DNA from: Anastrepha obliqua
Lineage: Eukaryota > Arthropoda > Insecta > Diptera > Tephritidae
NCBI RefSeq assembly: GCF_027943255.1
Contig: NC_072893.1
Coordinates: 63,272,001-63,336,000, forward strand
DNA length: 64,000 bases
Direction of reading: 5' to 3'
Position 1 is the stretch's first letter. The number at the start of each line of letters is the position of its first letter. The notes under the pieces are model-generated. The model saw only the letters and a list, made by a program, of their open reading frames with translations, was not told the DNA's origin and did no database searches. The position numbers and the translations under genes were made by a program. This document shows, piece after piece, positions 33,603-46,239 of the stretch.

Positions 33603-34390
33603 CGAGGTGTGTTCAAAAAATAAAGTGAACGGGTTACGTACACTCGACTTTCAATTAGTTTTTTTTTTTTAAGTTGGTACAGTCGTCTCGAACATATGTT
33701 CACGGTTTTAGCAATATAGCTTTTTCACTTTGTTTGTGAGAGGCATAAATAAGATTCGTGTTTTGCGTGTTCGGCGATTTTCTGTTATCGAAAAAAATGG
33801 ATCAAAGAAGTTGCATCAAATTTTGTGTAAAAAATGGAATTAAGTGCTCCAAAACACTTGAAATGTTGACAACATACGGTGCGAGTACTCTGAGCCACAA
33901 AAATGTTTAGAAGTGGTACAAGCTTTTCACAGAAGGTTGAGAAGATCTGAATAACGACGCTCGTTCTGGACGCTCCAACACATAAACAACCGATGAAAAT
34001 GTTGAGAAAGTGAAGAAAATTGGTATAGAGAATCGTCGAAACACAATTAGAGAAGTTGCTGAGGATGTCGGCATATCGGTTCGCCCATGCCATGCAATCT
34101 TTTCGGAAATTTGGCATGATGCGTGTGGCAGCGAAGTTCGTTCCAAAATTGCTGAATTTTGACCAAGAACAGCGTCGCATGAGCATCACTCAGGAATTGT
34201 TGAATGACGTCAGCGATGATCCAGATTTGCTTAAAAGGGTCATATTGCTGGTAACGAATCGTGGGTATATGGTTAATACATCGAAACTAAAGCCCAATCG
34301 TCCCACCATAAAAAATAATAATAATCGAAAGTCGAATGTACGTAGCGCACGAAATTTGAAACCTTCACCTTATTTTTTCAACACACCTCG
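33603..34390 (+). pseudogene. Deleted mariner copy (CGAGGTGTGTTCAAAAA family), 788 bp
   Basis: Ends CGAGGTGTGTTCAAAAAA and TTTTTTCAACACACCTCG, TA both sides. The N-terminal half remains (MDQRSCIKFCVKNGIKCS, NTIREVAEDVGIS, GNESWVYG, YIETKAQSSH) with several stops; the whole 3' catalytic half is deleted and replaced by about 80 bp ending at the terminal repeat. Confidence 0.8.
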
Positions 34391-36220
34391 TATATAAAAA
34401 TGCGCGCCCAGAATTTAAAAATTCTGCATAAAAAGTTGGAAAGTGTTAAATTTTCCTGAATTTTGTACAATGTTTGGAACTTTGATTCATAAGGTTTTTC
34501 TTTAATAATGAACTGTATTTTTATATAAAATTAATAAAAAAAAATTTTGCACGAAAGATAATGCGAATATTGTACACAGATGAAGTGACTTACTTCTGTT
34601 CATCTTAAAGCTTTCAGCAAGTTTTTTTTTAACTTGACCAAAACAGACGCTATCAATCAAATATTTACATTGACTAAATATCGAAGGCACATGCAAATTT
34701 TTCAAGTAACAGTACAATAATATGGTAAGAATGACAGGCGGAGGCAAGATAAAAAAATAACAAGAAAGAGCTGCACATACAAAAACAAACAAAAAAAATA
34801 TACCTTTACAGAATGAAATTAAATAGAAAATAATATTGATGCACATATCATTATTTATATGACGTATGTATGCATATGTATGAGGTATGTCTGTGTGCAT
34901 GTATCATATTAAAACAGGTTGACTCTGTTCACACACTCACGCTCTGCTATTGTCATATTTTGTTATTTGTTTATATTGCCACTTTTGTTGATATATGCAT
35001 GTATGCATGTATGTATGAAGATATGTATAGGCGTACAATGGATGTGCGTAGTATGCATTAAATAAATAAAATCTCATTACTGCATTTCTTCTATCTATAC
35101 GTATGTATATATGTATGTATGTACGAATGCATAATCGTGTCAAGAGTCGGCGAGCAGAATATGACAAGCGTTTTCAATCAATTATATGAATTAATTATGA
35201 ATGTATGTATGTATGTATGAATGTACATAGTATTTATTGTTGCTGTAAATTTCGAAGTTTTCGTAAATATGGTATGTGCGTATTTATTTACATCAATGCG
35301 AGCGCGTGTTTACGGCGCTTAGAAAATATTATGTATGTTTACATGTTCAAGCGATAACATAATTTATTTCATTCTCAAATCAACCTACTATATATCAGCA
35401 TATGCACATATGTATGTATGTACCTGTGTAACATGGTAATGCCGCCATTAGCACATCGAATAGTTTTTAATTAAATGCAAACACTATTGAGACACATTTT
35501 TTACGAGAAAAACATCAACACATATCGAACGTTTTTAGTTTAATTTTAAAGTAGTACCCGTTATTTGGTTAGAAATTTACGTATACATATATGTATTTAT
35601 ATTTATATTTGCACGAAGCTAGAATAAATGTTTTGGCTCCGACTCCATGTGTTCTCCCCTCACTTGTTTTGAGAGAAATATTACGAATTTTTCAATGAAA
35701 TTCACAGGAGGTGTTCATTTCTTGCTTATTTTGCTAAAACTAGCACTAACACTATTCTGTTAATAATAGTTTTTAAGTTATTTGTTGATAAAGTTTGTCT
35801 TTTACCTTCACCAAATTTTGATAGAATAGGTGCATTTATCACATTTATTTTAATAAATATTGAAACTATATTAACATACACACACGTTTTTAACTCTTTT
35901 TATTTATTTATACCACAAATTAACCATTTATATTGCATTTTTAAGTTGCTAACTCCAAATATGCCAGCTAAATTTACAATAACTGAAAAGCATGGCTGAA
36001 TGGAGTGCTGCCAGAAGCAAAAAATAAAAAAAAAATAATAGAATGCGATTGAAAACGAAGCAACATAGGAACATAATTTCCACACACTCTTTTCTGTTAG
36101 AATATGAGGGAATGGGGGTTTACAACCTCTAAAGTGTATATATTCTTTTTAAAATTTTTTAACTATTCTTTTTTATATATAGATATTTAATATATAAAAA
36201 AGAATATATATAATATATTC
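34391..36220. other. Intron with microsatellites
   Basis: Many ATGT/TATG runs (34860-35230, 35400-35420). A short copy-like piece at 34425-34480 (AAAAGTTGGAAAGTGTTAAAT) recalls the MITE family at 2599-3320. No gene recognised. Confidence 0.45.
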
Positions 36221-37060
36221 ATAATATAGTGAAAATTTGGAATAATAAATCGCGCGATTTTTTATTCCAAATTTTCGCCTGCGGCGCTTTTTTTTCTTTT
36301 TTTTAAATATATATATGTATATATATATATCATATATTCATAATATAGGGAAAATTTGGAATTAAAAATCGCGCGATTTTTTATTCCAAATTTTCGCCTA
36401 CGGCGCTTTTTTTTCTTTTTTTTTAAATATATATATGTATAATATAGTGAAAATTTGGAATTAAAAATCGCGCGATTTTTTATTCCAAATTTTCGCCTGC
36501 GGCGCTTTTTTTTCCTTTTTTTTTTAAATATAAATATGTACATATATATATATATATCATATATTCATAATATAGGGAAAATTTGGAATTAAAAATCGCG
36601 CGATTTTTTATTCCAAATTTTCGCCTGCGGCGCTTTTTTTTCTTTTTTTTTTAAATATATATATGTATATATATATATCATATATTCATAATATAAGGAA
36701 AATTTGGAATTAAAAATCGCGCGATTTTTTATTCCAAATTTTCGCCTGCGGCGCTTTTTTTTCTTTTTTTTTTAAATATATATATGTATATATATATATC
36801 GGCGCTTTTTTTTCTTTTTTTTAAATATATATATGTATAATATAGTGAAAATTTGGAGCGCTTTTTTTTTCTTTTTTTTTAAATATATATATGTATAATA
36901 TAGTGAAAATTTCGAATTAAAAATCGCGCGATTTTTTATTCCAAATTTTCGCCTGCGGCGCTTTTTTTTTTCTTTTTTTTTAAATATATATATGTATATA
37001 TATACATATATCATATATTCATAATATAGTGAAAATTTGGAATTAAAAATATATATATCA
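36221..37060. repeat. Tandem satellite with palindromic CGCGCG core, about 120 bp unit
   Basis: Six full cores lie at about 36251, 36370, 36469, 36597, 36718 and 36925, plus truncated units near 36800, 36850 and 37030. Each unit has ATAATATAGTGAAAATTTGG, a palindrome of about 36 bp centred on CGCGCG (arms TTTGGAATTAAAAATCG / CGATTTTTTATTCCAAA), CGCCTGCGGCGC, then T-rich and TATATATGTATATATA stretches. Unit spacing varies (99-128 bp). The lysine-rich open frames across it are by-products of the repeat. Confidence 0.88.
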
Positions 37061-40000
37061 TATATTCAAAATGCATACAATCAAACATACTTTACTGAAA
37101 ATCAAGCATTAATATATATATGTATATAAATATATACATATATCCATAAATATACCTATATATATATATATGAATAGACGTATATAATATAGAAATAATT
37201 TGTAAAATTTTGTATTTCTAGTCATTTATTATCTTCTAAAATTGTTTATTTATACGATGTCTGGCAGCACTTCGGCTGGTTGTAGTAACCAAAATAGGAG
37301 GATTCTTGGTCAATTTTACAATTTTTAAACTCAAATAACTTAAAAACTATAAGGCTCCGGCAAGTGAAGTTTTCACTTTTGGATAGTAGAATACCCCCTC
37401 TACCCCCCCTTATACCCCTTTTTTTAAAAAAGTCGGGAGAACACATGGGTATTTTCCCAATGTTTTATATGTATGTATGTATGTGCTTATGCAAAATTTA
37501 AGATCAGACAAATATGCGCACTTGGATTTCCCACAAATATCCACACAATGAATTCACAAATTTGAAAAAAGGACAATATTTCAACATTTATTTATTTGAC
37601 TGATAACTACAAATGCAAACGAAAATAAATGTAAAGGAAGTCACTCTTGATTTCAGTATTTGGGATTCTGTTTGATGAAATTTATTTTTTGTTTTTATTT
37701 TTCCTTGCTTCTTCTCAGTTATTCTGTTTACTGATAATACAAGTAATAATAATAAAAAGTTTAAACGATGTAAACGAGACGTTTCTCAATTATTTATTTC
37801 TACTTTGAAATTGTTTCAATTATTGTTGTTTGTTTACTTCTGGTTTGTTTCACATCACTTTTCGAAAGAATTATTTAATTTGTTTCTTGTTTTTTATTTC
37901 TTATTTACCGTGTTTCGATTCCGAGTGACCGACAAACGATCAGCTTTGGCCGCCAACTGAATCTGACTGGTGCGAGCACGAGCTAAATTACGAATAAAAG
38001 CAATGTGCTTTATCAATTTCATTGGGCAGTGAGTACCCAACTTGTCCATTACTCGCAGATACATCATACATATACACATTTGTATATGAATGTAAATACT
38101 AGGAACTCAAAAGTTGTATATAAAAACAAAATATTCGGGTAAGTGTCTCGGCTTTTGTGGTTGTTATTGGCCGCAAGCGTTTGTTATGCTCTCACCGACT
38201 TTTTGGCGCATGTGTGTTTGTACATCGAAATCGGAAGGAGCCACTCGTGAGTATACAACCTCTATTAGTCTGGCATTCGTTCCAACTGTTTCTCAGTTTA
38301 CTTCTTTCTAATAAATATTCGATTATCAAATCAAATTTTTTATTCTGTTGAACTGGCTATATTGCTTATACTAAAAGTACACAAAATCTCTATACACCTG
38401 CTCGATATACTATGTAGATATACAGTTATGTGAAAAATAATAAGGCTAGGAATATATAAAAATCATTCTAGAAGAATCGCCGAAATGTTTGGAATTTTAA
38501 AACAACGGTCGCAATGCAGTAAAATGGTTTCCGGCCATTTAAACGTAAAGCTAAAACGATAAATTACACCTTCAGTGCAAAAGAGTATATTGCAAAAGGA
38601 TTTATTTAACTCATCGAAACAAATAGAACTTAATGCAGATACATCAAGTCTCATTGAAAAATATTAAAAGCCATACCGAAGCAGATTAATTTAATTTTTT
38701 TTAACTGTTGGACCACTACATCACAATAGGCCACTCTAAAAACCACAGAATATTTTGAAATGCAAAACAGACTTCCCTCTGTTAAAGCTTAGTTGCCTTA
38801 ACGCCAAATCGATACAAATCGGTCCCGGAGGATATTTAGCAAAGTCATTTTAATAAAATGTTTTGTTCTGAGAAAAATTAAGATATCTTTATTTTTTCGT
38901 ACTCACAATCGATTATTCTGAAATTAAAATACATATACACACTGTGCGACAAAAATCAATTTTTTTTGTTATCGAAGAAAAATTCCATATGCACGAGAAA
39001 CCATAGATTTTAAATAATAATGATGCATACTCAGACATCCATTCTCTTGTAAGTTTAATTTCTTACGGTACTTTAAAGTTGCAAAGGCGAAGAGTAAACA
39101 GAGGTACACGTTGCGTATACTTTATTTTATAAGAACGTACATAGTTGCGGTTTATATTATTACTTTTTTTGTTCAAAGTCATACATTAGGGAATTTCAAG
39201 GACATTTAAGTATACATTTTTCAAATGACATTATTGTAAATATATTTATTATATGAGCAACTATTATTTGCAACATAACTGTAGAAATATATACGTACAT
39301 ACATACCTACATATGTATGCGTATCGATATCACAATAATTGTTAGGCTCAATAGCTTATTTTTAGTAATGACCCATGATACAGGTTAAATTATTTCAAGT
39401 CTTTCAAATCTAAGTAAATGTTACCAAAAGCAAATGGCAAAATTTCCCCCCCATCATACGATCTTCTAAAAAATAGTGTGCCAAATTGCATTGCGTGTTG
39501 AAGGGTTTGATTTGTTCAAAAGCAACAACATCCATTTTGCTATTAGAAATGGCTAGCAGACTGCAACAAATTACTAAAAATGAAAGATTTGAGATTGGCA
39601 CCGCTTCGTATGCCTTCTCCCAAAAACTCTCACTGGGCGAAACTTTAAAACGTCTATATTATGGTAGGTACCGTTTGCCTAGTTGAGAACCATGTAAGTG
39701 ATAAAAGAAACGAAATTGCTGACTACCATAAAGCTTTCTCCTTCGAAAACTCCCTTCTTTTGAAAGATTGGGGATTGGGAATCAAAGCGTGATGAAAGGG
39801 TTCAAAATGTTCTAACCCTGATGCGTTAATCATACAGGTTGGTGGAAATTGTGCTCTTTATTTGCTGTATGTGTTGTTTTAAAGTGCCGCTATTTCATAA
39901 TTTGTGTCATTTTAATGATCATTTTATAGTTTATGAAAATGAGCCCTGCAAGTAAATTGTAATGCATTTTAACCTTATTTAACCTTTTTTTTTTCACTTT

Positions 40001-41825
40001 TAAAGAATGCGTAAATTGTGCTCATCATAGAAAATTATGAAAGACACATGGCACCCAATTAATAAGCTACTTTTATTTTAGGCTGGCAAATATTGTACTT
40101 TATATGTTATTGCCAAAAATGTTCAAAGTTACAGAAGTATTTTAGCTATGGGTCCGAAAAGGGTTAGAGCAAGGTGATTTTTTTTTTAAGTTCGTGAGGC
40201 CATTTGAAGTCATTGATCTATCCATATAAGACAGCAACTTTTACGAATTCGAAAACCGAATAGAAAAAATAAAAGAAAATTGGTGCCTTAGGATAATGTA
40301 AAATAAGCGCCGCTTACGTGGATGACGTAGGCGTAAACTCATTTGCCATAATTAAAATCATGAAACTAACTACTAATGTGTTTTTATTGTTTTTTTTAAT
40401 CATCTTGAGTTCCAGGGTTAATTCAAAGGATAAAAGTAAACTTAGTCTAAGAGCTTATGAATGTGCATACATATGAACAAGTGCACGTACACACATTTGT
40501 ATATGAATATAAATATGTACATATGTATGTATTTGCACATGCGTATGTATGTAGGTGTTTCACAATAATAGCTTGGTTCTTGGAATGCTGGCTCATTATT
40601 TATGCCATATTCGCATATTTTGAAAAAAAAAAAAATTAAAATACAGACATACATCTGGGGGCTCTGAACTTATTTATTTTATTATTCCATTGGTCGACTC
40701 TTACAGAAAACATCTGCGATTTAAGTGAACATTTTCAGCTTCTTCATTATAAATATTTATTTCTATTTTACTTATCAGTATTACATTAAACGCCTGTACT
40801 CGTATAAAGCGAAATCGAATTAAGTCGAAGAAAAAATAAATGTAAAAAGCAAAACAGTATTCGATATACTTACATACATATATAAGTAAGTAAATATTAT
40901 ACATATCTACGTACATACACACATATGTATATACGCTGTTATGTGCTTGAATAGGCCGTGACCTGCTGTTTTATTTTTAGACTCGCTTATAAATCGTGCA
41001 TAGCAGTGGATAGTATATTTAGAAACAGAAACAAGTAATTAAAACAACAAAAAACAAAACACTACCGCTGTCGTCAATACATACACGCGATTACATATGC
41101 AACTCTGTACAGCACATATTTACTAGGTACGCAGGTATATACATATTTATATATGCATATATACATACACACAATATGCTAGGTAAAGCGAATATGGTAC
41201 TCCCGAGAGTGGCTGCCGAGAATAAACGGAAGAGCACAGAGAGTAACTGAGTACAGTAGCAAAATTCAAAACCCACATTCAATTGCGATACAAACTGGGT
41301 GAAAGAGCAGATAAGAATTGGGTGGCGTACCAACTTAACATCGAACCGATATAACGACGAAATAACAGAATGACAAAATAGATGAGTGAAATAACAGAAA
41401 AGATACAAGTGCAAGTGGAGAATGTTTTAGTAGTGTGCGTTTTTATGGGGAGTGGATATTTCAGTGTTGGTGTGCAGTGTTAGCTTGAGGGTATCATCTA
41501 AGTTATTTGTAAAATAAAAACAAAGCACAAGAGACGAAAATAGAAACCAAAACACAATATGAAAAACGCTAGGAAATGAGAATACAAATAAGTTGGTTTG
41601 CGTATTTATTTATGTAGTACATATACATATGTACAGTTGCGGACATAGAAATGGGCACAGGGATTAAGTTGGTTTTAAAAAGTTATAGAATCTATCAGGT
41701 ACAGGGCCTTCTAAGTTAGAGTTTTTTCTTAATTCAAATGAAACACATAACTTCTTATCTGTTTATTTACATACTTGTTTATTTTCTAATTTCGACTATT
41801 ACTTTTTATACAAATATAGTTCATT
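37061..41825. other. Long intron stretch, no recognised gene
   Basis: AT-rich with CATA microsatellites (39290-39320, 40490-40560, 40870-40930, 41140-41170). A sequence CAGTTATGTGAAAAATAATA at 38423 and CAGTTGCGGACATAG at 41634 look like Tc1-type ends next to TA, but no partner end was found. No coding motif. Confidence 0.4.
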
Positions 41826-42150
41826 CGCCATTGGCCACCGTAGCCGAATGGGTTGGTGCGTGACTACCATTCGGAATTCACAGAGAGAACGTTGGTTCGG
41901 ATCTCGATGGAAACACCAAAATTAAGAAAAATAGTGTTCTAATAGCTGTCGCCTCTCGGCTGGCAATGGCAAACCTCCGAGTGTATTTCTGCCACGAAAA
42001 AGCTCCTCATCAAAATATCTGCCGTTCGGAGTCGGCTTGAAACTGTAGGTGCCTCCATTTGTGGAACAACATCAAGACGCACGCTACAAATTGAAGAAGG
42101 AGCTCGGCCAAACACCCAAAAAGGCTGTACGCGCCAATTATATATATACA
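41826..42150 (+). repeat. tRNA-derived SINE, full-length copy
   Basis: The head CCACCGTAGCCGAATGGGTT-GGTGCGTGACTACCATTCGG has the shape of a tRNA 5' half (A box TAGCCGAATGG). The B box is GGTTCGGATCTC 50 bp on. The body includes GGCAATGGCAAACCTCC, TATTTCTGCCACGAAAAAGC, CGGAGTCGGCTTGAAACTG and CATCAAGACGCACGCTAC; it ends CAAACACCCAAAAAGG...GCGCCAATTATATA. A/B boxes imply an internal RNA polymerase III promoter. About 320 bp. Confidence 0.8.
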
Positions 42151-42171
42151 TATATATAGTTCCTTCTATGA

Positions 42172-42404
42172 AGGCGGCTGTCGTGGCCGAATAGGTCGGT
42201 GCCTGATTACCAGTAATGACAAAGCTCCGAGAGTATTTCTGCCATGAAAAAGCTATTCATAAAAACTGTCTACCATTCGCAGTCGGCTTAAAACTGTAGG
42301 CCCATTCATTTGTGGAAAAGCATCAAGATGCACACCTCAAAGAAGAGGAGGAGCTCGACCAAATACCCAAGCAATGGATATAAACGCCAATTATACATAC
42401 ACTC
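42172..42404 (+). repeat. tRNA-derived SINE, internally deleted copy
   Basis: GGCGGCTGTCGTGGCCGAAT-AGGTCGGTGCCTGATTACCAG is the head; the B-box region is deleted and the body resumes at AATGACAAAGCTCCGAG. Tail CAAATACCCAAGCAATGG, GCCAATTATACA. Directly follows the previous copy in the same orientation. Confidence 0.75.
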
Positions 42405-42745
42405 GTATATTACAAACCATAACACTCGAAGTTTCAAACTTTGTATAAGATTAAAAAATTCGACAAATTTTCATCAACATTTCAAAAATTTTAAACAGAA
42501 TTAAAAAAAGATGTCGCGCATTCATTATATGAAGGAAATGCGCAACACATTCAAGGGGGAAAAATTATCAAAAATCAGCGAGAATTCTGAGCTACTTTGA
42601 AATTGCACTTTATTATATTAAAATCGAATGGGGGCGTATCAATTTTTTTTTATCTAATGAGAAAATGTTAAGTTTTAATAACAAATTTTCGAAACTTTAT
42701 AAACCTTGTACAAAGTTTGAAACTTGGTTTGTTGTGGTCTTGGTC
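42405..42745. mobile_element. MITE related to the 2599-3320 family
   Basis: Left TACAAACCATAACACTCGAA-GTTTCAAACTTTGTA and right TACAAAGTTTGAAACTTGG-TTTGTTGTGGTCTTG are inverted copies; the interior has CTACTTTGAAATTGCACTTT and AATCGAATGGGGGCGTA, as in the reference copy. Confidence 0.65.
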
Positions 42746-42802
42746 ATGAAATAATTTTATAAAAAGAAGTAATTAAAATTAAAAAATGGAATAGGTGGTA
42801 TA

Positions 42803-43195
42803 CGAGGTGTGTTAAGAAAATAAGGTGCCCTTTCAAATTTCGCAACTATTATTTTTTTATGTTCGCACACTCGTCTCGAAGATATGTTCACGGTTTTAGC
42901 AATATAGTATGGTCAGTTTGTTTGTGAGAGCCATAAATAACACAAGTTTTTTGCGTGGTTGGCGATTTTCTGCTATCGAAAAAAATGGATCAAAGAAGTT
43001 TCATCAAATTTTGTGTAAAAAATCGAATTCAAGTTCTCAAAAACACTTGAAATGTTGACAGTGGCATACGGTGAGAGTAATCGGTCTGTACACCCCAACA
43101 CATCAACAACCGATGAAAATGTTGAGAAAGTGAAGAAAATAGTTATAGAGAATCGTCGAATCACAATTAGAGAAGTTGCTGAGGATGTTGGATGA
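42803..43195 (+). pseudogene. mariner 5' fragment (CGAGGTGTGTT family)
   Basis: Starts CGAGGTGTGTTAAGAAAA after TA. It shares with 33603-34390 the ATGGATCAAAGAAGTTTCAT start, ATCAACAACCGATGAAAATG and TTAGAGAAGTTGCTGAGG. It stops at 43195, where a LINE 3' fragment begins. Confidence 0.75.
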
Positions 43196-43340
43196 TGTGT
43201 GCCCGACATATTTATGAAGATATCCAGCATGACACTAACCACCTCTTTATGAACACACTTCAGCCTACTCATCTAACACTCCTTTTCGTATGGTTCCACT
43301 CTGTCCTGTTAATAGTAGCCCGCAAAATGCACTTGAATAA
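43196..43340 (+). mobile_element. Jockey-like LINE 3' fragment
   Basis: GATGTGTGCCCGACAT, CATGACACTAACCACCTC, GCCTACTCATCTAACACTCC and CCACTCTGTCCTGTTAATAG align with 53155-53250. It has replaced the rest of the mariner. Confidence 0.6.
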
Positions 43341-45000
43341 TTTTCTCGCTCTGAACTGCCAGAAATTTAACATTGATGAAATAATAGCCTATATTTGCTT
43401 TAACAAATATCAAAAAAAATTTAAATCTTGCTCAAATTTCTTACTCTCTTCAATGCAAAACGCTTAATAAACAACTTTAAAGTCTACGCCGATTATCCAC
43501 TCACCGAGAGCCACTCACAACAAATAAAATGAGCTGCCCAATAAATAATATAATATTCTCCAGAAATACTTGCAGTACTTGAGCAGGCTACAACACGGAA
43601 TGTGTGGACTTGTAGGCATCATTGGAAACACATTGGAAACACCACCGTTGAATCTACGTCTCCTCAAAATATCACAAGCATCTGAAGTTGAAATTAGCCC
43701 CACACTGCCATGGCAGCCGTCATCATCAAGGCAACCACTTTTTAATGATTTCCAAATTCTAATTTGTATGTATGTATGTATACATAAATATTATATTTAC
43801 ATGGATTATTATCCTCCACACGCGCCTACTAAATGCGTTGTTGGTCAAACTTTTACTTTTACTTGTTAGAACAATAGATTTTAAAATCTACATGCACACC
43901 TCTACATAAATACTTTTTATTTAGGTAAAAAAAAGTCTCTAGCATTACCTTGTCCTGCCTTAATTCACTTAACCTTGCCACGTTGTATTGGTTTTCTTTC
44001 CCATTTCACTTATGTATGCATATATATGTATGTATGTATGCGCTGCATGCTAGTTCTTCTAATGTTTCAGCTACTTCCTCCAACTGTTTGCTATCCTTCT
44101 TTCACTCCTTCTTTTCAAAAAGCTAACACGGAGCTACTGCAAACAGTGGAACCTTCAATGTGAAGGTAATGCTTACGAATACATATCTATGTACGTACTT
44201 ATGTATGTGTATAGAGAAACCGCACCTCGGCAGGTGTGTAGTTAATACACGTACATACACTCATACAGGTTGTGTGCCTATGAAATGTTCATTGGAAAGA
44301 GCAGCCACACACACATCCATACATAAGAAAGTTAGCCGGCAAGAAGAAAGCGACTTACTTACCGTTCTTTTCCCCCATTTCTTGTTTCGTAAAGTTGCAG
44401 AATATTTATTTCATGATAAACTGCTGTGAAGGCAAGTAATTTCTAAAAATAACTAAAATCAATAAACGTAGGTTTCCTTCAGTATTCTGCTGATTCCTTT
44501 TCAGCTTTTTATACAACGAAATTGCTTCTCTCTTTATGTGCTTTTTGGATGCGTGTGTATGTACATATATTCGTTTATTATGCATGTATTCAGATATATA
44601 TACATACATATATGTATATGTATGTACATATATAAATAGTTTAAATACTCGTGTAATTGTAAGTATTGTAGAAGGATTTATGACGATTGGAGTGTTTACT
44701 GGATAACTGAAGGGTTTAACCGAATCCAAAGTCTTTAGATACATTCACAGTTACATACGAAAAAAATACCACATTTGTATGTACACATGTATGTTTGGAG
44801 ATGTGTACATAAAAGAGCGAAAAGCTGCTAGTTTATGAATGTCAAGGCAGATGCTCCGAAAATCACAAAGCATAAATACATTCTGTCAAAAAAGTTTCTA
44901 TACTGATTGCCCGGTGACAAGTTAGAATAAACAATTTAGTTGACACATTCATGAGCTTTTCAGTAAGATGTGCTACTTTCGTTAAAATATATATAATTTC
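43341..45000. other. Intron, no recognised gene
   Basis: Contains TATG/CATA runs at 43766, 44010-44040, 44200, 44560-44640 and 44760-44790. No transposon protein motif seen. Confidence 0.4.
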
Positions 45001-45008
45001 GTATATAA

Positions 45009-45892
45009 AGGATTTTCCAATAACAGGTGTTATTTTGAAAAGTCCGCTATTTCGGTAGATGTCACTTTTGAAGCTGTCATTTTTTGATATTTGACAAGTA
45101 GAAACTACGTCATTAATAAAAATGGAACGATACACGCTTAAACAACGCACTGAAATTATTAAAATTCACTATAAAAATGGTGAAAATTTGCCAGAGACGG
45201 TTCGTAAAACCCGAACATTTTAGGGTCATTGTGAAGCACCCTGTCGGACTGCAATACAGAAATTGGTGAAAAAATTCGAGCTGTTGGGACAAGTTATTGA
45301 TGCGAAGAAGAAAACCCATGCACGGCGCTTAAGAAGAGCCGAGAATATTGCTATTGTAGCTGAAAGTGTTAAAGAAAACCCAGGTGTGTCCATTCCTCGG
45401 CGTTCTTTGGAATTAAGCATTCCACAAACGTCATTACACCGTATTTTGCATAAAGATTTGGGTATTAAGGCTTATAAAGTCCAGTTAACATAAGAACTCA
45501 AGCCGACCGATCATCAACAACGTCGTGTCTTTGCTGATTGGGTCGTTAAAATGCATGAAAATTATCCGGAATTCCATCGAAAAATCATCTTGAGTGATGA
45601 GGCCCATTTCCACCTCGGTGGTTTCGTCAACAAGCAAACTTGTCGAATCTGGGGCTAAAAAAATCCAAGAGTTATTGTTGAAAAGCCTTTCTATCCTCAA
45701 CGTGTGACTGTTTGGTGCGGTTTAAGGTCCAGCGGAGTCATTGGGCCTTACTTTTTCGAAAAAGAAGCTGTAGCAACAGTTACGGTAAATGGAGATGATT
45801 AATGATTTTTTATGGCCGGAATTGGATGTTATTGATCTCGACAATTTTCAACAAGATGGCGCTACGTGCCACACAAGCAACGAAAACATTGG
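45009..45892 (+). pseudogene. rosa-type (DD41D) mariner, 5' two thirds
   Basis: Left end GGATTTTCCAATAACAGGTG, same as 6769-7282. The transposase starts at 45122 (MERYTLKQRTEIIKIHYKNG) then shifts; SIPRRSLELSIPQTSLHRIL and DLGIKAYKVQLT (45390-45490) are the second DNA-binding helix. After a stop: FHRKIILSDEAHFHLGGFVN (first Asp), CRIWG, RVTVWCGLRSSGVIGPYFF, then FLWPELDVIDLDN, FQQDGATCHTSNEN (second Asp). It is cut off by a SINE at 45893 before the third Asp. Three or four point lesions. Confidence 0.82.
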
Positions 45893-46108
45893 GGTTTTGG
45901 CAGTTTTAAGCCGACTCCGAAGGGCAGATCGTTTTTGAGGAGCTTTTTGATGGCAGAAATACACTCGGAGGTTTGCCATTGCCTGCCGAAGGGCGACCGC
46001 TATTAGAAAAACCTTGTTGTACCATTTGATGTTTCATGCCTGGAGACTTGAGCATGGGCACTTTCGAATGGTAGTCAAACATCAGCCCATTAAGCTACGG
46101 CGCCTTCC
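45893..46108 (-). repeat. tRNA-derived SINE copy
   Basis: CAGTTTTAAGCCGACTCCGA, GAGGTTTGCCATTGCCTGCC, GCGACCGCTATTAGAAAAAC and GGTAGTCAAACATCAGCCC-ATTAAGCTACGGC, the inverted SINE. It joins directly to the truncated mariner. Confidence 0.72.
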
Positions 46109-46239
46109 ATATGTATGTATGTATGTAGCTGTCACTTTTACGATACATGCCAAATAAGCCGAGTCCTAATAGCTCGAATTAGAAGTTGAGAGTCTCTTTT
46201 GAATTATGTTTCCGACTCTTATTAGCTAATTATGTACTA

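Noticed and set aside
36262..37014. Minus-strand Lys/Arg-rich frames (KKKKRRRRKFGIK)
   Set aside because: They read the poly-T and GCGGCG blocks of the tandem satellite; repeat pattern explains them fully.
36221..37060. CRISPR-like regular spacing of palindromic repeats
   Set aside because: Eukaryotic context, AT-rich spacers that are themselves repeated, irregular unit length, no cas genes.
38423..38450. Tc1-type terminal repeat CAGTTATGTGAAAAATAATA next to TA
   Set aside because: No matching inverted end or transposase motif was found within the following kilobase.
41632..41650. CAGTTGCGGACATAG next to TA, resembling a Tc1-like end
   Set aside because: No partner end before the SINE at 41826; too short to call.
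41833..41905. tRNA gene
   Set aside because: The A and B boxes are tRNA-like but the sequence does not fold into a complete cloverleaf and it continues into a repeated SINE body.
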